A DNA stretch of 64,000 nt from Bifidobacterium tissieri (GCF_002259645.1 NZ_MWWV01000012.1:1-64000); one strand, 5' to 3'. Counted from the first letter of the stretch, positions 38,966 through 48,602 are shown. Numbers and translations: made by a program. The notes: a model not told the origin generated them from the letters alone.

Positions 38966-39056
38966 CCCCTAGTTCCTTCATAGTTTTTTCCATTTCAACA
39001 ACCGTTTATCCCGCATGTGGGGTATCCTTGCTTAGAGTCGTAATTCGGAGGTAACC

Positions 39057-39305
39057 GTGGCCATTGTCAAGATCGTTCTTGAAATCATCGTCGTGCTGGC
39101 CAGCATTCTGCTGACCCTGCTGATTCTTATGCACAAAGGCAAGGGTGGCGGCCTGTCCGACATGTTCGGCGGCGGCCTGACCGCCAATGCCGGCACTTCC
39201 GGTGTGGCGGAGAAGAACCTGAATCGCCTTACCGTCATCGTGGCACTTATTTGGGTGGCCATCATCATCGCCCTGGGACTCATGGCCAAGTACGGTCTCG
39301 CCTGA
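39057..39305 (+). CDS. secG: SecG preprotein translocase subunit
   Basis: The 82-residue protein has two membrane helices (about residues 5-23 and 55-78) and the SecG signature LLILMHKGKGGGLSDMFGG. It assists SecYEG export. It begins with GTG, with CGGAGG five bases upstream. It stands after tpiA, a common actinobacterial arrangement, and is closed by a GC stem. Confidence 0.95.
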   Translation: MAIVKIVLEIIVVLASILLTLLILMHKGKGGGLSDMFGGGLTANAGTSGVAEKNLNRLTVIVALIWVAIIIALGLMAKYGLA

Positions 39306-39323
39306 TTCCCCTCATTTTCCTGC

Positions 39324-39354
39324 AAGGCCCGTGGCTCATGTTGCCACGGGCCTT
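39324..39354 (+). terminator. Terminator hairpin after secG
   Basis: AAGGCCCGTGGC (39324-39335) pairs with GCCACGGGCCTT (39343-39354) around 7 bases, followed by ATCATTTCATC. Confidence 0.82.
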
Positions 39355-39465
39355 ATCATTTCATCATCGCTGAGATCCGCCATATAGGGCATTCCCCGTC
39401 CCGACCATTCACCGTGCATTGGCATGGAACGTCATTTGATTGTCCGCAAAGGAGAACCATCAACC

Positions 39466-40302
39466 ATGACCGGTATCGAGCTTCCCCGTCTGATCGTCGC
39501 CGACCTTGATGGCACATTGCTTCATGACTCCGATACCTTCGAAGGACGGTTCATGACACAGCGAACCGTTGATACGATCAATCGCATGCACGATAGGGGA
39601 GTGCGGTTCGCGGTGGCAACAGCACGACCGGTCAGTACCGCACTTGCACTTGTCAATCGTCTTCCCGTCGACGCCTGCGCCTACCTCAACGGAGCACTTA
39701 TCGACTTCAATCCAAGTCAATCCGATTACGATATGCTCACCGCAGGGAAAGTTCCTAGTGATGGACATGTGCTCAGACTCGGATTCTCTTCAACGCGCGC
39801 CTGCGAGGTGTGCCGTTTCCTGTTGGAGGAGTTTCCCGATATCCGGATCGGCATTGTGATGAACGATATCCGATACACCAACTTCGACGTACGAGAACTG
39901 TGGAAAACACAGACATTCCGGTACACGGACTTCACCGACGTCCCTGATGGAGTCGCCGACAAGATCATCATCTTGCCACAGCCTGAACAATGCGATCGCC
40001 TACGCACACTGATCCCACCGGATTTTGACGTAAGCATCAGTGAGGGCGTCATGTGGATGTTGATGAATCCGTTAGCCAACAAGAGTCACGCACTGGATCT
40101 GCTGTGTGCCAAATTGGAAATCCCCTTGAACGCTACAGCAACCTTCGGTGACGATCTTATCGACATCGCCATGCTGCAACGTGCAGGTAGGGGAGTGGCC
40201 GTAGCCAATGCTGTTCCTCGCGTATTGAACATCGCTGACGAGATCTGCCCATCAAACAACGAGGACGGTGTCGCGCAGTGGATCGAAGATAAATTGAACT
40301 AA
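39466..40302 (+). CDS. Cof-like HAD hydrolase
   Basis: The 278-residue protein is a HAD phosphatase of the Cof/type IIB group: DLDGTLLHD at residues 10-18, ATARPVST, a cap domain in the middle, NPLANKSHAL, and FGDDLIDIAML. It probably dephosphorylates a sugar phosphate or similar metabolite; the substrate is not predictable. AAAGGAG lies 11 bases before the ATG at 39466. No terminator is evident; the AT-rich region that follows contains repeated TTGAAC motifs. Confidence 0.88.
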   Translation: MTGIELPRLIVADLDGTLLHDSDTFEGRFMTQRTVDTINRMHDRGVRFAVATARPVSTALALVNRLPVDACAYLNGALIDFNPSQSDYDMLTAGKVPSDGHVLRLGFSSTRACEVCRFLLEEFPDIRIGIVMNDIRYTNFDVRELWKTQTFRYTDFTDVPDGVADKIIILPQPEQCDRLRTLIPPDFDVSISEGVMWMLMNPLANKSHALDLLCAKLEIPLNATATFGDDLIDIAMLQRAGRGVAVANAVPRVLNIADEICPSNNEDGVAQWIEDKLN

Positions 40303-40705
40303 ACACCAGAGATTGCACATATACTGCATTGAACTTCTGAATCATTGGTGCAAGTCCCCTAGAGGAAATGCACCGTACAACTACCGATGCAAACGTTGAA
40401 TACACGGCGTATACGGCATGTCGACATGTAGCAGACAGAAAGTTCAATTTACAAAGCTTTACATAGTCATTTTTCTATATCTTTAGAGCTAATTCTATCT
40501 AAACGAGCATAATGCAATCGTTTTCCTCTAGATTTACATCGTTTTCACACTATTTACAGATCATGTAAACAGTATATTGAACCTCTTCGTTTACCTACGA
40601 ACGTTTGCATTTGTCCGTATATTGAACTACTGAATTTCTTCTTACCGCGGCGTGCTACTGTGTTGAACTATTAGATCACTGATACTTGAACCTTCAAGGA
40701 GCGGT
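40303..40705 (+). repeat. AT-rich region with repeated TTGAAC motifs, presumed regulatory
   Basis: The 400-base gap before the XRE-aminotransferase gene is AT-rich compared with its surroundings and carries similar elements: ATTGAACTTCTGAATCA at 40328, ATTGAACTACTGAATTT at 40621, GTTGAACTATTAGATCA at 40662, ATTGAACCTCTTC at 40576, and a reverse copy at 40436-40448. The arms of CTTGAACCTTCAAG (40685-40698) flank the ribosome-binding site. They could be operators for the adjacent XRE domain. No gene is seen here. Confidence 0.55.
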
Positions 40706-42328
40706 ATGAGTCGGGAAACGTTCGCCAAGCGGTTGAACTCCGCCATGTCACTACGACATATGAAACAGATCGACGTGGTCCGCGCCGCGCAGAGAAAAGG
40801 ACTCAAGCTCGGCAAAAGCCATATCAGCCAGTACGTCAGCGGTAAGACGGTGCCGCGCATCGAGACCCTGAGATTTCTGGCCGCAACATTGAATGTCAGC
40901 GACCAATGGCTCCATGGTGACGATGTTCCCATGGAACGCGGATCAGACGCTGACTCCAAACACGATTCGTTCGCACCCACATCACCGGCGAATGAATTCG
41001 TCACCACGGAGCCATCCGCCGCAGAATCATTGTCATCTCCGGCTTTTGACGACCGACCGTGCACTGAAACTCATCCCACCACACCATCCATCACCATTTC
41101 GGAAGGACATCCCATGCGTCGTTTTACCAAATCCACCAAACTCGATAATGTGCTTTACGACGTGCGAGGTCCGGTGGTCGATGAGGCCGCTCGCATGGAG
41201 GCCACCGGCACGCATGTACTCAAGTTGAACATCGGCAATCCAGCCCCCTTCGGATTCCGAACCCCGGACGAAGTGATCTACGACATGGCCCATCAGCTGC
41301 CCGACTGCGAGGGATATTCCGCATCCAAAGGACTGTTCTCCGCGCGCAAGGCCATCATGCAATACTCGCAGCTGAAGAATCTGCCCAATGTCAGTATCGA
41401 CGACATCTATACCGGCAATGGGGTCAGCGAGCTTATCAACCTCTCGATGTCCGCGTTGCTTGACAACGGCGACGAAGTGCTCATTCCTAGCCCTGACTAT
41501 CCGCTGTGGACGGCCTGCGTCAACCTCGCCGGCGGTACCGCGGTCCACTACCTGTGTGATGAGCAATCTGAATGGTATCCGGACATCGACGACATGCGTG
41601 CCAAGATCACGGACAAGACCAAAGCCATTGTGGTCATTAATCCGAACAACCCCACAGGAGCCCTGTACCCCAAGGAGGTGCTTCAGCAGATCGTTGATCT
41701 GGCACGCGAACATCAGCTCATGATTTTCTCCGACGAGATCTATGACCGTCTGGTCATGGACGGCCTGCAGCATATCTCGATCGCTTCCATGGCACCTGAT
41801 CTGTTCTGTGTGACATTCTCCGGACTGTCAAAGTCCCATATGATCGCCGGATACCGCGTGGGCTGGATGGTGCTCAGCGGCAACAAGAACATTGCGAAGG
41901 ATTACATCGAGGGCATCAACATGCTCACGAATATGCGTATCTGCTCGAACGTGCCGGCACAGTCGATCGTACAGACCGCACTCGGTGGTCATCAGAGCGT
42001 CAACGACTACATCGTGCCCGGCGGCCGCATCTACGAACAGCGCGATTACATTTACAATGCGCTGAACGCGATTCCTGGCGTCACCGCGGTCAAGCCCAAG
42101 GCGGCGTTCTACATCTTCCCAAAGCTCGATGTGAAGAAATTCAATATCACGGACGATGAGCAGTTCGCGCTCGACCTGCTGCACGACGAGCGTATCCTCA
42201 TTACCCGCGGCGGCGGTTTCAACTGGCACGAGCCCGATCACTTCCGTATCGTTTACCTGCCGCGTATCGAAGTCCTCAAGGATGCCACCACCAAGCTCAC
42301 CGACTTCCTGAGCTACTATCGGCAGTGA
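40706..42328 (+). CDS. XRE-type helix-turn-helix fused to an alanine-type class I aminotransferase
   Basis: The 540-residue product joins two parts. Residues 5-70 are an XRE-type helix-turn-helix (KQIDVVRAAQRKGLKLGKSH, then ISQYVSGKTVPRIETLRFLA). After a Ser/Pro-rich linker, residues 137-540 are a PLP-dependent aminotransferase of the AlaA/AlaT type, with NPNNPTGALY, SDEIYDRLVMDG and SGLSKSHMIAGYR (PLP lysine about 376). CAAGGAGCGG precedes the ATG. An internal ATG at 41114 (Met137) has GGAAGG at good spacing, so a stand-alone aminotransferase might also be made. An enzyme that senses its own substrate and regulates DNA, as in GabR-like proteins, is possible, but GabR uses a different (GntR) domain. 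Confidence 0.9.
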   Translation: MSRETFAKRLNSAMSLRHMKQIDVVRAAQRKGLKLGKSHISQYVSGKTVPRIETLRFLAATLNVSDQWLHGDDVPMERGSDADSKHDSFAPTSPANEFVTTEPSAAESLSSPAFDDRPCTETHPTTPSITISEGHPMRRFTKSTKLDNVLYDVRGPVVDEAARMEATGTHVLKLNIGNPAPFGFRTPDEVIYDMAHQLPDCEGYSASKGLFSARKAIMQYSQLKNLPNVSIDDIYTGNGVSELINLSMSALLDNGDEVLIPSPDYPLWTACVNLAGGTAVHYLCDEQSEWYPDIDDMRAKITDKTKAIVVINPNNPTGALYPKEVLQQIVDLAREHQLMIFSDEIYDRLVMDGLQHISIASMAPDLFCVTFSGLSKSHMIAGYRVGWMVLSGNKNIAKDYIEGINMLTNMRICSNVPAQSIVQTALGGHQSVNDYIVPGGRIYEQRDYIYNALNAIPGVTAVKPKAAFYIFPKLDVKKFNITDDEQFALDLLHDERILITRGGGFNWHEPDHFRIVYLPRIEVLKDATTKLTDFLSYYRQ

Positions 42329-42374
42329 GCGAACCGACCGAACTAAGACGGTTTTGGAGCGTTAATCGAATAGG

Positions 42375-42408
42375 AGAGGGAGTCGGAGGTGTTTCTTCGG
42401 CTCCCTCT
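42375..42408 (+). terminator. Terminator hairpin after XRE-aminotransferase gene
   Basis: AGAGGGAGTCGGAG (42375-42388) can pair with CTTCGGCTCCCTCT (42395-42408) with mismatch and wobble in the upper stem. Confidence 0.6.
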
Positions 42409-42589
42409 GCTGTTGGTTGATCTCATACTGATTGCGGCTTGAGCCGAACGTGCAATGGCATGACTAATCGATGAGCATAATGACGCAACGCCACCACTGA
42501 AGGCACAAGAGCCGATGAGAATAAACAACGCTTATTCCATCCTTCAACGGCCCATCCGAAAACAGCACTAATGGATTTCAGGCATGCAA
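42409..42589. other. Intergenic remainder without recognised gene
   Basis: The 180 bases between the two terminators of the convergent aminotransferase and tal genes show no recognisable coding or RNA feature. Confidence 0.5.
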
Positions 42590-42621
42590 AAGGGCTCCGA
42601 CCCATATGGATCGGAGCCCTT
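42590..42621 (-). terminator. Terminator hairpin after tal
   Basis: AAGGGCTCCGA (42590-42600) pairs with TCGGAGCCCTT (42611-42621) around 10 bases. On the minus strand it lies 55 bases past the transaldolase stop, with a T-rich run (TTTTGC) after it. Confidence 0.75.
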
Positions 42622-42675
42622 GGCCGTCCCCGCTATGCGATTCCTGTTATCCGGTTCGCGTAGCGTTTAGGATTT

Positions 42676-43779
42676 TCAGCCGTTGACGCGGTCGATACCG
42701 GCCTGCACGTCGGCGAGCACGGAATCCCAGGACTTGATGAAGGCGGCGACGCCATCGGCCTCGAGCTTGTCGGTGACAGCCTTGAAGTCGATGCCCAGAT
42801 CGGCGAGCTTGGCCATGATGGCGTGGCTCTCCTCGTAGGTGCCCTTGATGGTCGGGGCGCCGTTACCGTGGTCGGCGAGGGCGTTCAGGGTCTTCTCCGG
42901 CATGGTGTTCACGATGTGCGGGGCGACGAGCTCGTCCACGTACACGCAGTCGGAGTAGGCCGGGTTCTTGGTGCCGGTGGAAGCGAACAGCGGACGCTGC
43001 TTCTTGGCACCCTTGGCTTCGAGAGCGGCCCAACGCGGATCCTCGGCGAACTTCTTCTCGAACAGCTCGTAGGCAAGACGAGCGTTGGCGATGGCGGCCT
43101 TGCCTTCGAGAGCCTTGGCCTCATCGGTGCCGATCTCCTCGAGCTTCTTGTCCACAGCGGTGTCCACACGGGAGACGAAGAAGGAGGCGACGGAGCCGAT
43201 GTGCTCCAGCGGGTGGCCGTTGGCGTCAGCCTGGGCGATGCCCTCGATGAAGGCGTCGATGACCTGCTCGTAGCGCTCGAGCGAGAAGATCAGGGTGACG
43301 TTCACGGAGATGCCCTTGGCCAGGGTGGCGGTGATGGCCGGCAGGCCTTCCAGGGTGGCCGGGATCTTGATCATGGCGTTCGGACGGTTGACCTTCTCCC
43401 ACAGCTCCACGGCCTGCTTCTCAGTAGCCTCGGTCTCGTGGGCAAGGCGGGGGTCCACCTCGATGGAGACGCGGCCGTCGACGAAGTCGGTCTTCTCGGC
43501 GATCTCGCGGAAGATGTCGGTGGCGTTGCGCACATCGGTGGTGGTGAGCTCGCGGATGGCGGTCTCGACATCAACCTTGCCGAGCTCCTTGAGCTGGGCG
43601 TCGTACGGGCCGACCTGGCTCAGGGCCTTCTGGAAGATGGAGGGGTTGGTGGTCACACCGACGACGTTCTTGTCGGCGATGAGCTCCTGCAGGTTGCCCG
43701 ACTCGATGCGGGTGCGGGACAGGTCGTCCAGCCAGATGGAAACGCCGTTGTCGGACGTGCGCTGAGTTGCAGCAGTCAT
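42676..43779 (-). CDS. tal: Transaldolase
   Basis: The 367-residue protein is transaldolase of the long (actinobacterial) type: GVTTNPSIFQKAL near residue 42, VSIEVDPRLAHE and NAMIKIPATLEG (Schiff-base lysine). It moves a dihydroxyacetone unit between sugar phosphates. Together with the transketolase upstream it rearranges fructose-6-phosphate carbon in the bifid shunt. AAGGAG precedes the ATG at 43779; the frame upstream lacks a better start. The genes share direction and probably an operon, separated by about 90 bases with a stem. Confidence 0.96.
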   Translation of the reverse strand: MTAATQRTSDNGVSIWLDDLSRTRIESGNLQELIADKNVVGVTTNPSIFQKALSQVGPYDAQLKELGKVDVETAIRELTTTDVRNATDIFREIAEKTDFVDGRVSIEVDPRLAHETEATEKQAVELWEKVNRPNAMIKIPATLEGLPAITATLAKGISVNVTLIFSLERYEQVIDAFIEGIAQADANGHPLEHIGSVASFFVSRVDTAVDKKLEEIGTDEAKALEGKAAIANARLAYELFEKKFAEDPRWAALEAKGAKKQRPLFASTGTKNPAYSDCVYVDELVAPHIVNTMPEKTLNALADHGNGAPTIKGTYEESHAIMAKLADLGIDFKAVTDKLEADGVAAFIKSWDSVLADVQAGIDRVNG

Positions 43780-43805
43780 ATGTTTTCTCCTTGTTTCTTT
43801 CATTC

Positions 43806-43837
43806 CGGCTCCCCGTGATCGGAAAAGAGGGGAGCCG
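43806..43837 (-). terminator. Intercistronic hairpin between tkt and tal
   Basis: CGGCTCCCC (43806-43814) pairs with GGGGAGCCG (43829-43837). On the minus strand it is preceded, not followed, by a T-run, so it may be an mRNA processing or partial-termination stem. Confidence 0.45.
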
Positions 43838-43868
43838 AAAAAACTTGTACCGGGTTACCGGAGATCGA

Positions 43869-45971
43869 TCAGGCGTTGGCCTCGGCGATGGAAGCCTTGG
43901 CGGCCTCGACCACGTGCTCGGCGGTGATGCCGAGGTCGATCATGTTCTGAGCGCCGTCACCCTGCAGGCCGAACTGCTCGATGGACACGGCCTTGCCGTA
44001 GGAACCGAGGTACTTGTACCACGGCATGGCAACGCCGGCCTCGACGGACACGCGGGCCTTCACGGCAGCCGGAAGCACGGCTTCCTTGTACTCGGCGTCC
44101 TGCTCCTCGAACCACTCGAGCGACGGAGCGGAGACCACGCGGGCCTTCACGCCTTCGCCGGCCAGGGTCTTGGCGGCTTCGACAGCCCACTGGACCTCGG
44201 AACCGGTGGCCATGAGGATGACGTCCGGAGTGCCCTCGGTATCGACGAGCACGTAGGCGCCCTTCTTCACGCCTTCCTTGGCCTTGGCAGCGGTCTCGGC
44301 GAGCACCGGGACACCCTGACGGGTCAGGACCATGGCTGTCGGCAGCGTGTTCTTCTTCTCGAAGAAGGCACGGTAGGCTTCGGCGGTCTCGTAGGCGTCG
44401 GCCGGACGAACGACCTCGAGCTGCGGGATAGCACGGAATGCGGCCAGATGCTCGATCGGCTGGTGGGTCGGGCCATCCTCGCCGACGGCGACGGAATCGT
44501 GGGTCCACACGTACAGGTTCGGGATCTCCATCAGAGCGGCAAGGCGCACGGCCGGACGCTCGTAATCGGAGAACATGAAGAACGTGCCGCCGAACGGACG
44601 GGTGTAGGAGCCCAGCAGGATGCCGTTGGTGATGGCACCCATGGAGAACTCGCGCACGCCGAAGTGCAGCTGACGGCCGTACGGGTTGCACACCGGCCAC
44701 TGCTTGGTGGCGCACTCTTCAGGAGCGAAGGTGGCGGCACCCTTGAGGTCGGTCTTGTTGGAGCCACCGAGGTCGGCGGAGCCGCCCCAGAGTTCCGGCA
44801 TGACGGCGGCCATGGCGTTCAGCACGGAGCCGGAGGCACCACGGGTGGCGACCTTCTTACCGACCTCGAAGGTGGCCTCGAGATCGTCGATGGCCTTGTC
44901 GAAGCCCTCGGGCAGCTCGCCGGCCTTGATGCGGTCGAACAGGGCGGCCTTGTCCGGGTTGGCCTTGCGCCACTCGTCGTACTTCTTGTCCCACTCGGCG
45001 TGGGCGGCCAGACCGCGCTCAGCAACCTTGCGGGCGTGAGCCAGGGCCTCTTCGTCCACCTGGAAGCTCTTCTCGGGATCGTAGCCGAGCAGTTCCTTGA
45101 GGCCGGCAACGGCCTCGGCACCCAGCTTGGAGCCGTGGGAGGACGGATCGTTGGTCTTGCCCGGGGTCGGCCATGCGATCAGGGTGTCGACCTTGATGAT
45201 CTTCGGCTGGTTCGGAGCGGCGGCCTGAGCCTTGGCGATGACATCGGCAAGACCCTCGACGTCCTCCTTGTAGGAGCCATCGGGCTGAATGAAGCTGAAC
45301 TCGTCGGTGTACCAGCCGTAGGCCTGGTAACGCTTGAGCACATCCTCGGCAAGCACTAGGTTGGTGTCGCCTTCGATCTGGATGCGGTTGGCATCGAAGA
45401 TCACGGTGATGTCGCCGAGCTGCTGGTTGGCGGCCAGGGAGGCAGCCTCGCCGGAGATGCCCTCCTCGATGTCGCCTTCACCGCAGATGACCCAGATCTT
45501 GTGGTCGAACGGGGATTCGCCGGCGGGGGCTTCGGGGTCGAGCAGACCACGCTGGAAGCGCTGGCCGTAGGCGAAACCGATGGCGGAGGCCAGACCCTGA
45601 CCCAGCGGGCCGGTGGTCATTTCGATGCCCGGAGTCAGGCCGTACTCGGGGTGGCCCGGGGTGCGGGTGTCGGCACCGCCACGGAAGTGCTTGAGATCAT
45701 CCAGCGTCAGTCCGTAGCCGGAGAAGTAGAGCTGGACGTACTGGGTGAGCGAGGCGTGTCCACCGGAAAGGATGAAGCGATCGCGACCCTCCCACTTGGG
45801 ATCGTTCGGATCATGCTTGATGAAGTGCTGGTAAAGGGTGTAGGCGATAGGTGCCAGCGAGACGGGGGAACCGGGGTGGCCGCTTCCGGCGTTCTCGACC
45901 GCATCAGCCGAAAGGACCTTGGCCATCTTGATGGCGCGCTCGTCCAGTTCGGTCTCCTTGAATTCGGTCAT
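43869..45971 (-). CDS. tkt: Transketolase
   Basis: The 700-residue protein is transketolase: SGHPGSPVSLAPIAY near residue 30, FILSGGHASL, the thiamine-diphosphate binding region CGEGDIEEGISGEAAS, and the pyrimidine domain with DSVAVGEDGPTHQPIEHL. It transfers two-carbon units using thiamine diphosphate. GGAAGGAAAG precedes the ATG. It is paired with transaldolase. Codon use is strongly C-biased, as in pgk. Confidence 0.97.
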   Translation of the reverse strand: MTEFKETELDERAIKMAKVLSADAVENAGSGHPGSPVSLAPIAYTLYQHFIKHDPNDPKWEGRDRFILSGGHASLTQYVQLYFSGYGLTLDDLKHFRGGADTRTPGHPEYGLTPGIEMTTGPLGQGLASAIGFAYGQRFQRGLLDPEAPAGESPFDHKIWVICGEGDIEEGISGEAASLAANQQLGDITVIFDANRIQIEGDTNLVLAEDVLKRYQAYGWYTDEFSFIQPDGSYKEDVEGLADVIAKAQAAAPNQPKIIKVDTLIAWPTPGKTNDPSSHGSKLGAEAVAGLKELLGYDPEKSFQVDEEALAHARKVAERGLAAHAEWDKKYDEWRKANPDKAALFDRIKAGELPEGFDKAIDDLEATFEVGKKVATRGASGSVLNAMAAVMPELWGGSADLGGSNKTDLKGAATFAPEECATKQWPVCNPYGRQLHFGVREFSMGAITNGILLGSYTRPFGGTFFMFSDYERPAVRLAALMEIPNLYVWTHDSVAVGEDGPTHQPIEHLAAFRAIPQLEVVRPADAYETAEAYRAFFEKKNTLPTAMVLTRQGVPVLAETAAKAKEGVKKGAYVLVDTEGTPDVILMATGSEVQWAVEAAKTLAGEGVKARVVSAPSLEWFEEQDAEYKEAVLPAAVKARVSVEAGVAMPWYKYLGSYGKAVSIEQFGLQGDGAQNMIDLGITAEHVVEAAKASIAEANA

Positions 45972-46193
45972 GGATCAACTTTCCTTCCAATCGGATGGAA
46001 CCAGCGTGCCCGTTCTGGGCGCCGTGCATGCACGGACGAGTAGAACGTGCGCATTGGCTTCATTTGCCCTTTTATGCTAACCCAGTATGGAGACTTCCTC
46101 CAGCATTTCCCCACGTGAGTTGTGAACTAAATGTTCATGCATGTTCTTTTTTGTTTGATTAAGACCGTGCAAAAGTTCGCTTTTCGCCATCAG

Positions 46194-46220
46194 CTAGCAG
46201 TCGCCATCATCGAGTGCTAA
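46194..46220 (+). promoter_or_regulatory. CIRCE element (HrcA operator) upstream of hrcA
   Basis: CTAGCAGTC, nine bases, then GAGTGCTAA. The right arm is the exact CIRCE consensus; the left arm matches TTAGCACTC at seven of nine positions. It lies 35 bases before the hrcA start, so HrcA probably represses its own operon. Confidence 0.78.
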
Positions 46221-46255
46221 AAAGGTACAGTACGGCGATTTTCAAAGGAGGTTCC

Positions 46256-47368
46256 ATGGCCAACGAACGACGCATGTTGGTTCTCCGTGCCGTGATAGAG
46301 GACTATATTCGCACACAGGAACCGGTAGGTTCGGCGGCCTTGACACGCGGACACAAACTGGGTGTCAGCTCGGCCACCGTGCGCAATGATATGGCCGCGC
46401 TGGAGGACGAGGGATATCTGGTGCAGCCTCACACATCGGCAGGAAGGATCCCCACTGAAAAGGGATACCGGTACTTCGTCGACAAGCTCGCCACCGTCGT
46501 GCCGCTGTCCAAGGCACAGAAGCGCGGCATACGCACGTTCCTCTCCGGATCGGTGAATCTTGACGACACGCTCCGACGTTCGGCGCGCCTTCTCGCGCAG
46601 ATCACCGGTCAGGTCGCCGTGGTCGCAAGCCCGTCACTGGCGCGATCGGCATTGCGCCACATCGAAATGGTTCCCGTATCCACGGTCACCGTGCTTGTCG
46701 TCGTCATCACCGATACCGGACGGGTAGAGCAGCGTACGATCGTCTCCGCCGGGCGGCCTTCGGACGACGTACTCAATCAGCTTGTCTCCCGTATCAACAC
46801 CGTATGCCAGGGCGAATCCCTGCGACGCGCCGGTGACGACGTCCGGCTCTTCGCTCAGGACGATCCCGATCCATCCATACGCGCCTTTCTGGAAGCCACC
46901 GCACGAGTGCTCGATGAGCTTGCCACGCAGGAACAGGCCAGCAATCTGTATATGGCGGGTACCTCGCAACTTGCCCACCAATCAGCCTCCGACATGGCGT
47001 CATTGGCCTCCCTGTTCGACGCACTTGAGGAACAGGCCGTTCTGATGCGACTGATGACAGCACTGACCGAGGTCTCGCAACTCCACGGCGTAGGTATAGC
47101 CATCGGATCTGAGACCCACACGCCAGGACTTATGCACGCCTCGGTGATCACATCCGGATACGGGCAATCCACCGCCGGCACGACCGATGCCGAAGACGGT
47201 TCGACGAATGGCTCATCGGTCGAACCAGTGGCGTTCGTCGGTTCGATCGGCCCCACGCATATGGACTACGCGAGCACGATCCCCGCAGTCCGGGCTGTAG
47301 CAAAGTACCTGACCGAATTCATGAGGAACGAGGAGGGGAAGACCGACTCGGACGACGATACCGACTAA
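46256..47368 (+). CDS. hrcA: HrcA heat-shock repressor
   Basis: The 370-residue protein is HrcA: the winged helix RRMLVLRAVIEDYIRTQEPV then SSATVRNDMAALEDEGYL, PHTSAGRIPTEKGYRYFVD, and a GAF-like C-terminal part. It represses heat-shock genes by binding CIRCE. AAAGGAGG precedes the ATG at 46256; a longer frame from 46214 would overlap CIRCE. dnaJ follows 82 bases later, the usual hrcA-dnaJ operon. Confidence 0.95.
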   Translation: MANERRMLVLRAVIEDYIRTQEPVGSAALTRGHKLGVSSATVRNDMAALEDEGYLVQPHTSAGRIPTEKGYRYFVDKLATVVPLSKAQKRGIRTFLSGSVNLDDTLRRSARLLAQITGQVAVVASPSLARSALRHIEMVPVSTVTVLVVVITDTGRVEQRTIVSAGRPSDDVLNQLVSRINTVCQGESLRRAGDDVRLFAQDDPDPSIRAFLEATARVLDELATQEQASNLYMAGTSQLAHQSASDMASLASLFDALEEQAVLMRLMTALTEVSQLHGVGIAIGSETHTPGLMHASVITSGYGQSTAGTTDAEDGSTNGSSVEPVAFVGSIGPTHMDYASTIPAVRAVAKYLTEFMRNEEGKTDSDDDTD

Positions 47369-47450
47369 TGCTCCGCCACACCTTGTGGCACAATATTCGA
47401 CAGCGAAACCATAAACGACAATCACAACCGACGACAGGAAAGATCAGGAA

Positions 47451-48602
47451 GTGGCCGATTATTACGAAGTGCTGGGCGTGGATCGCAACGCCAGCGAGGA
47501 TGAAATCAAGAAGGCCTATCGCAAGATGAGCCGCAAGTACCATCCCGACATCGCGGGCCCCGAATTCGAGGATAAGTTCAAAGAGGTCAACTCCGCATAC
47601 GAGGTGCTCTCCGACCCGGACAAGCGCCGAATGTACGATCAGGGCGTCGATCCGAACAATCCGAACGCCGGCGGTTTCGGAGGAGCAGCCGGATTCGACA
47701 TGGGCGACATCTTCGGTCAGTTCTTCGGGCAGAGCTTCGGTGGGGGTTCGCAGGGACCGGTTCCGCGAACGCAGCCCGGACGGGACTCCCTGGCCAACGT
47801 GACCATCGATCTGAAGACGGCCGTGTTCGGCGGCACTGCCCACGTGGATATCCGCACGATGTCGTTGTGCCCTGATTGTCAGGGAAGCGGCACTGTCAAG
47901 GGTGAGCAGCCGGTCACCTGTCCTGATTGCCAGGGTCGCGGTTTCGCGCAGAAGGTGGTGCGCACCATGCTGGGGCAGATGATGACATCGGCTCCTTGCG
48001 AGCGCTGTGAGGGCCATGGCACGATTATCCAGAATCCGTGTCCGTCGTGTATGGGACATGGTCGTATCCGTTCCAAGCGTAACGTTGGTGTGTCTGTTCC
48101 CGCCGGCATTTCCGATGACACTCGTCTCCGTCTGGCCTCGCAGGGCGAGGTGGGCGAGTGCGGAGGTGCTGCTGGCGATCTGTATATCGACGTGCGCATC
48201 GCCCCGGATAAGACGTTTGTGCGTGACGGCGATGATCTCCATTGCTGGATCGAAGTGCCGATGAGCTGGGCCGTGCTTGGCCACAGCCTTGAGATCGATA
48301 CCTTCGACGGACCTCGGACCATTGAGATCCCGGCAGGCAGTCAGCAGGAGGATGTCGTCACGTTGGATGGACTGGGTGTGACTCGTCTGCGTTCCAAGGG
48401 CGAGCGCGGCGATATCATCGCTCACATCATGGTGCTGATTCCCACCAAGCTGAGCGATAAGGAGCGCAAGCTGATGGAGGAGTTCGCTGAGTCGCATGAT
48501 GGTGACGCTCAGCATGTCACCCAGCAGTCGAAGCCTCGTCCGGCAGGTGGTTCTGGTAAGAAGGGCGGGTTCTTCTCCAAGCTCAGAGATGCGTTGAGCT
48601 GA
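47451..48602 (+). CDS. dnaJ: DnaJ co-chaperone
   Basis: The 383-residue protein has an N-terminal J domain with KYHPDIAG (HPD motif), a Gly/Phe-rich stretch (about 68-100), and a zinc-binding domain with four CxxCxG repeats: [32 protein letters not shown]. It activates DnaK ATPase and delivers client proteins. It starts with GTG after AGGAA. Paired with hrcA under CIRCE control. Confidence 0.95.
   Translation: MADYYEVLGVDRNASEDEIKKAYRKMSRKYHPDIAGPEFEDKFKEVNSAYEVLSDPDKRRMYDQGVDPNNPNAGGFGGAAGFDMGDIFGQFFGQSFGGGSQGPVPRTQPGRDSLANVTIDLKTAVFGGTAHVDIRTMSLCPDCQGSGTVKGEQPVTCPDCQGRGFAQKVVRTMLGQMMTSAPCERCEGHGTIIQNPCPSCMGHGRIRSKRNVGVSVPAGISDDTRLRLASQGEVGECGGAAGDLYIDVRIAPDKTFVRDGDDLHCWIEVPMSWAVLGHSLEIDTFDGPRTIEIPAGSQQEDVVTLDGLGVTRLRSKGERGDIIAHIMVLIPTKLSDKERKLMEEFAESHDGDAQHVTQQSKPRPAGGSGKKGGFFSKLRDALS

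Noticed and set aside
42409-42589. Short minus-strand frames between the aminotransferase and tal genes
   Set aside because: They are about 60 residues, lie between two terminators, have no ribosome-binding site and resemble nothing known.
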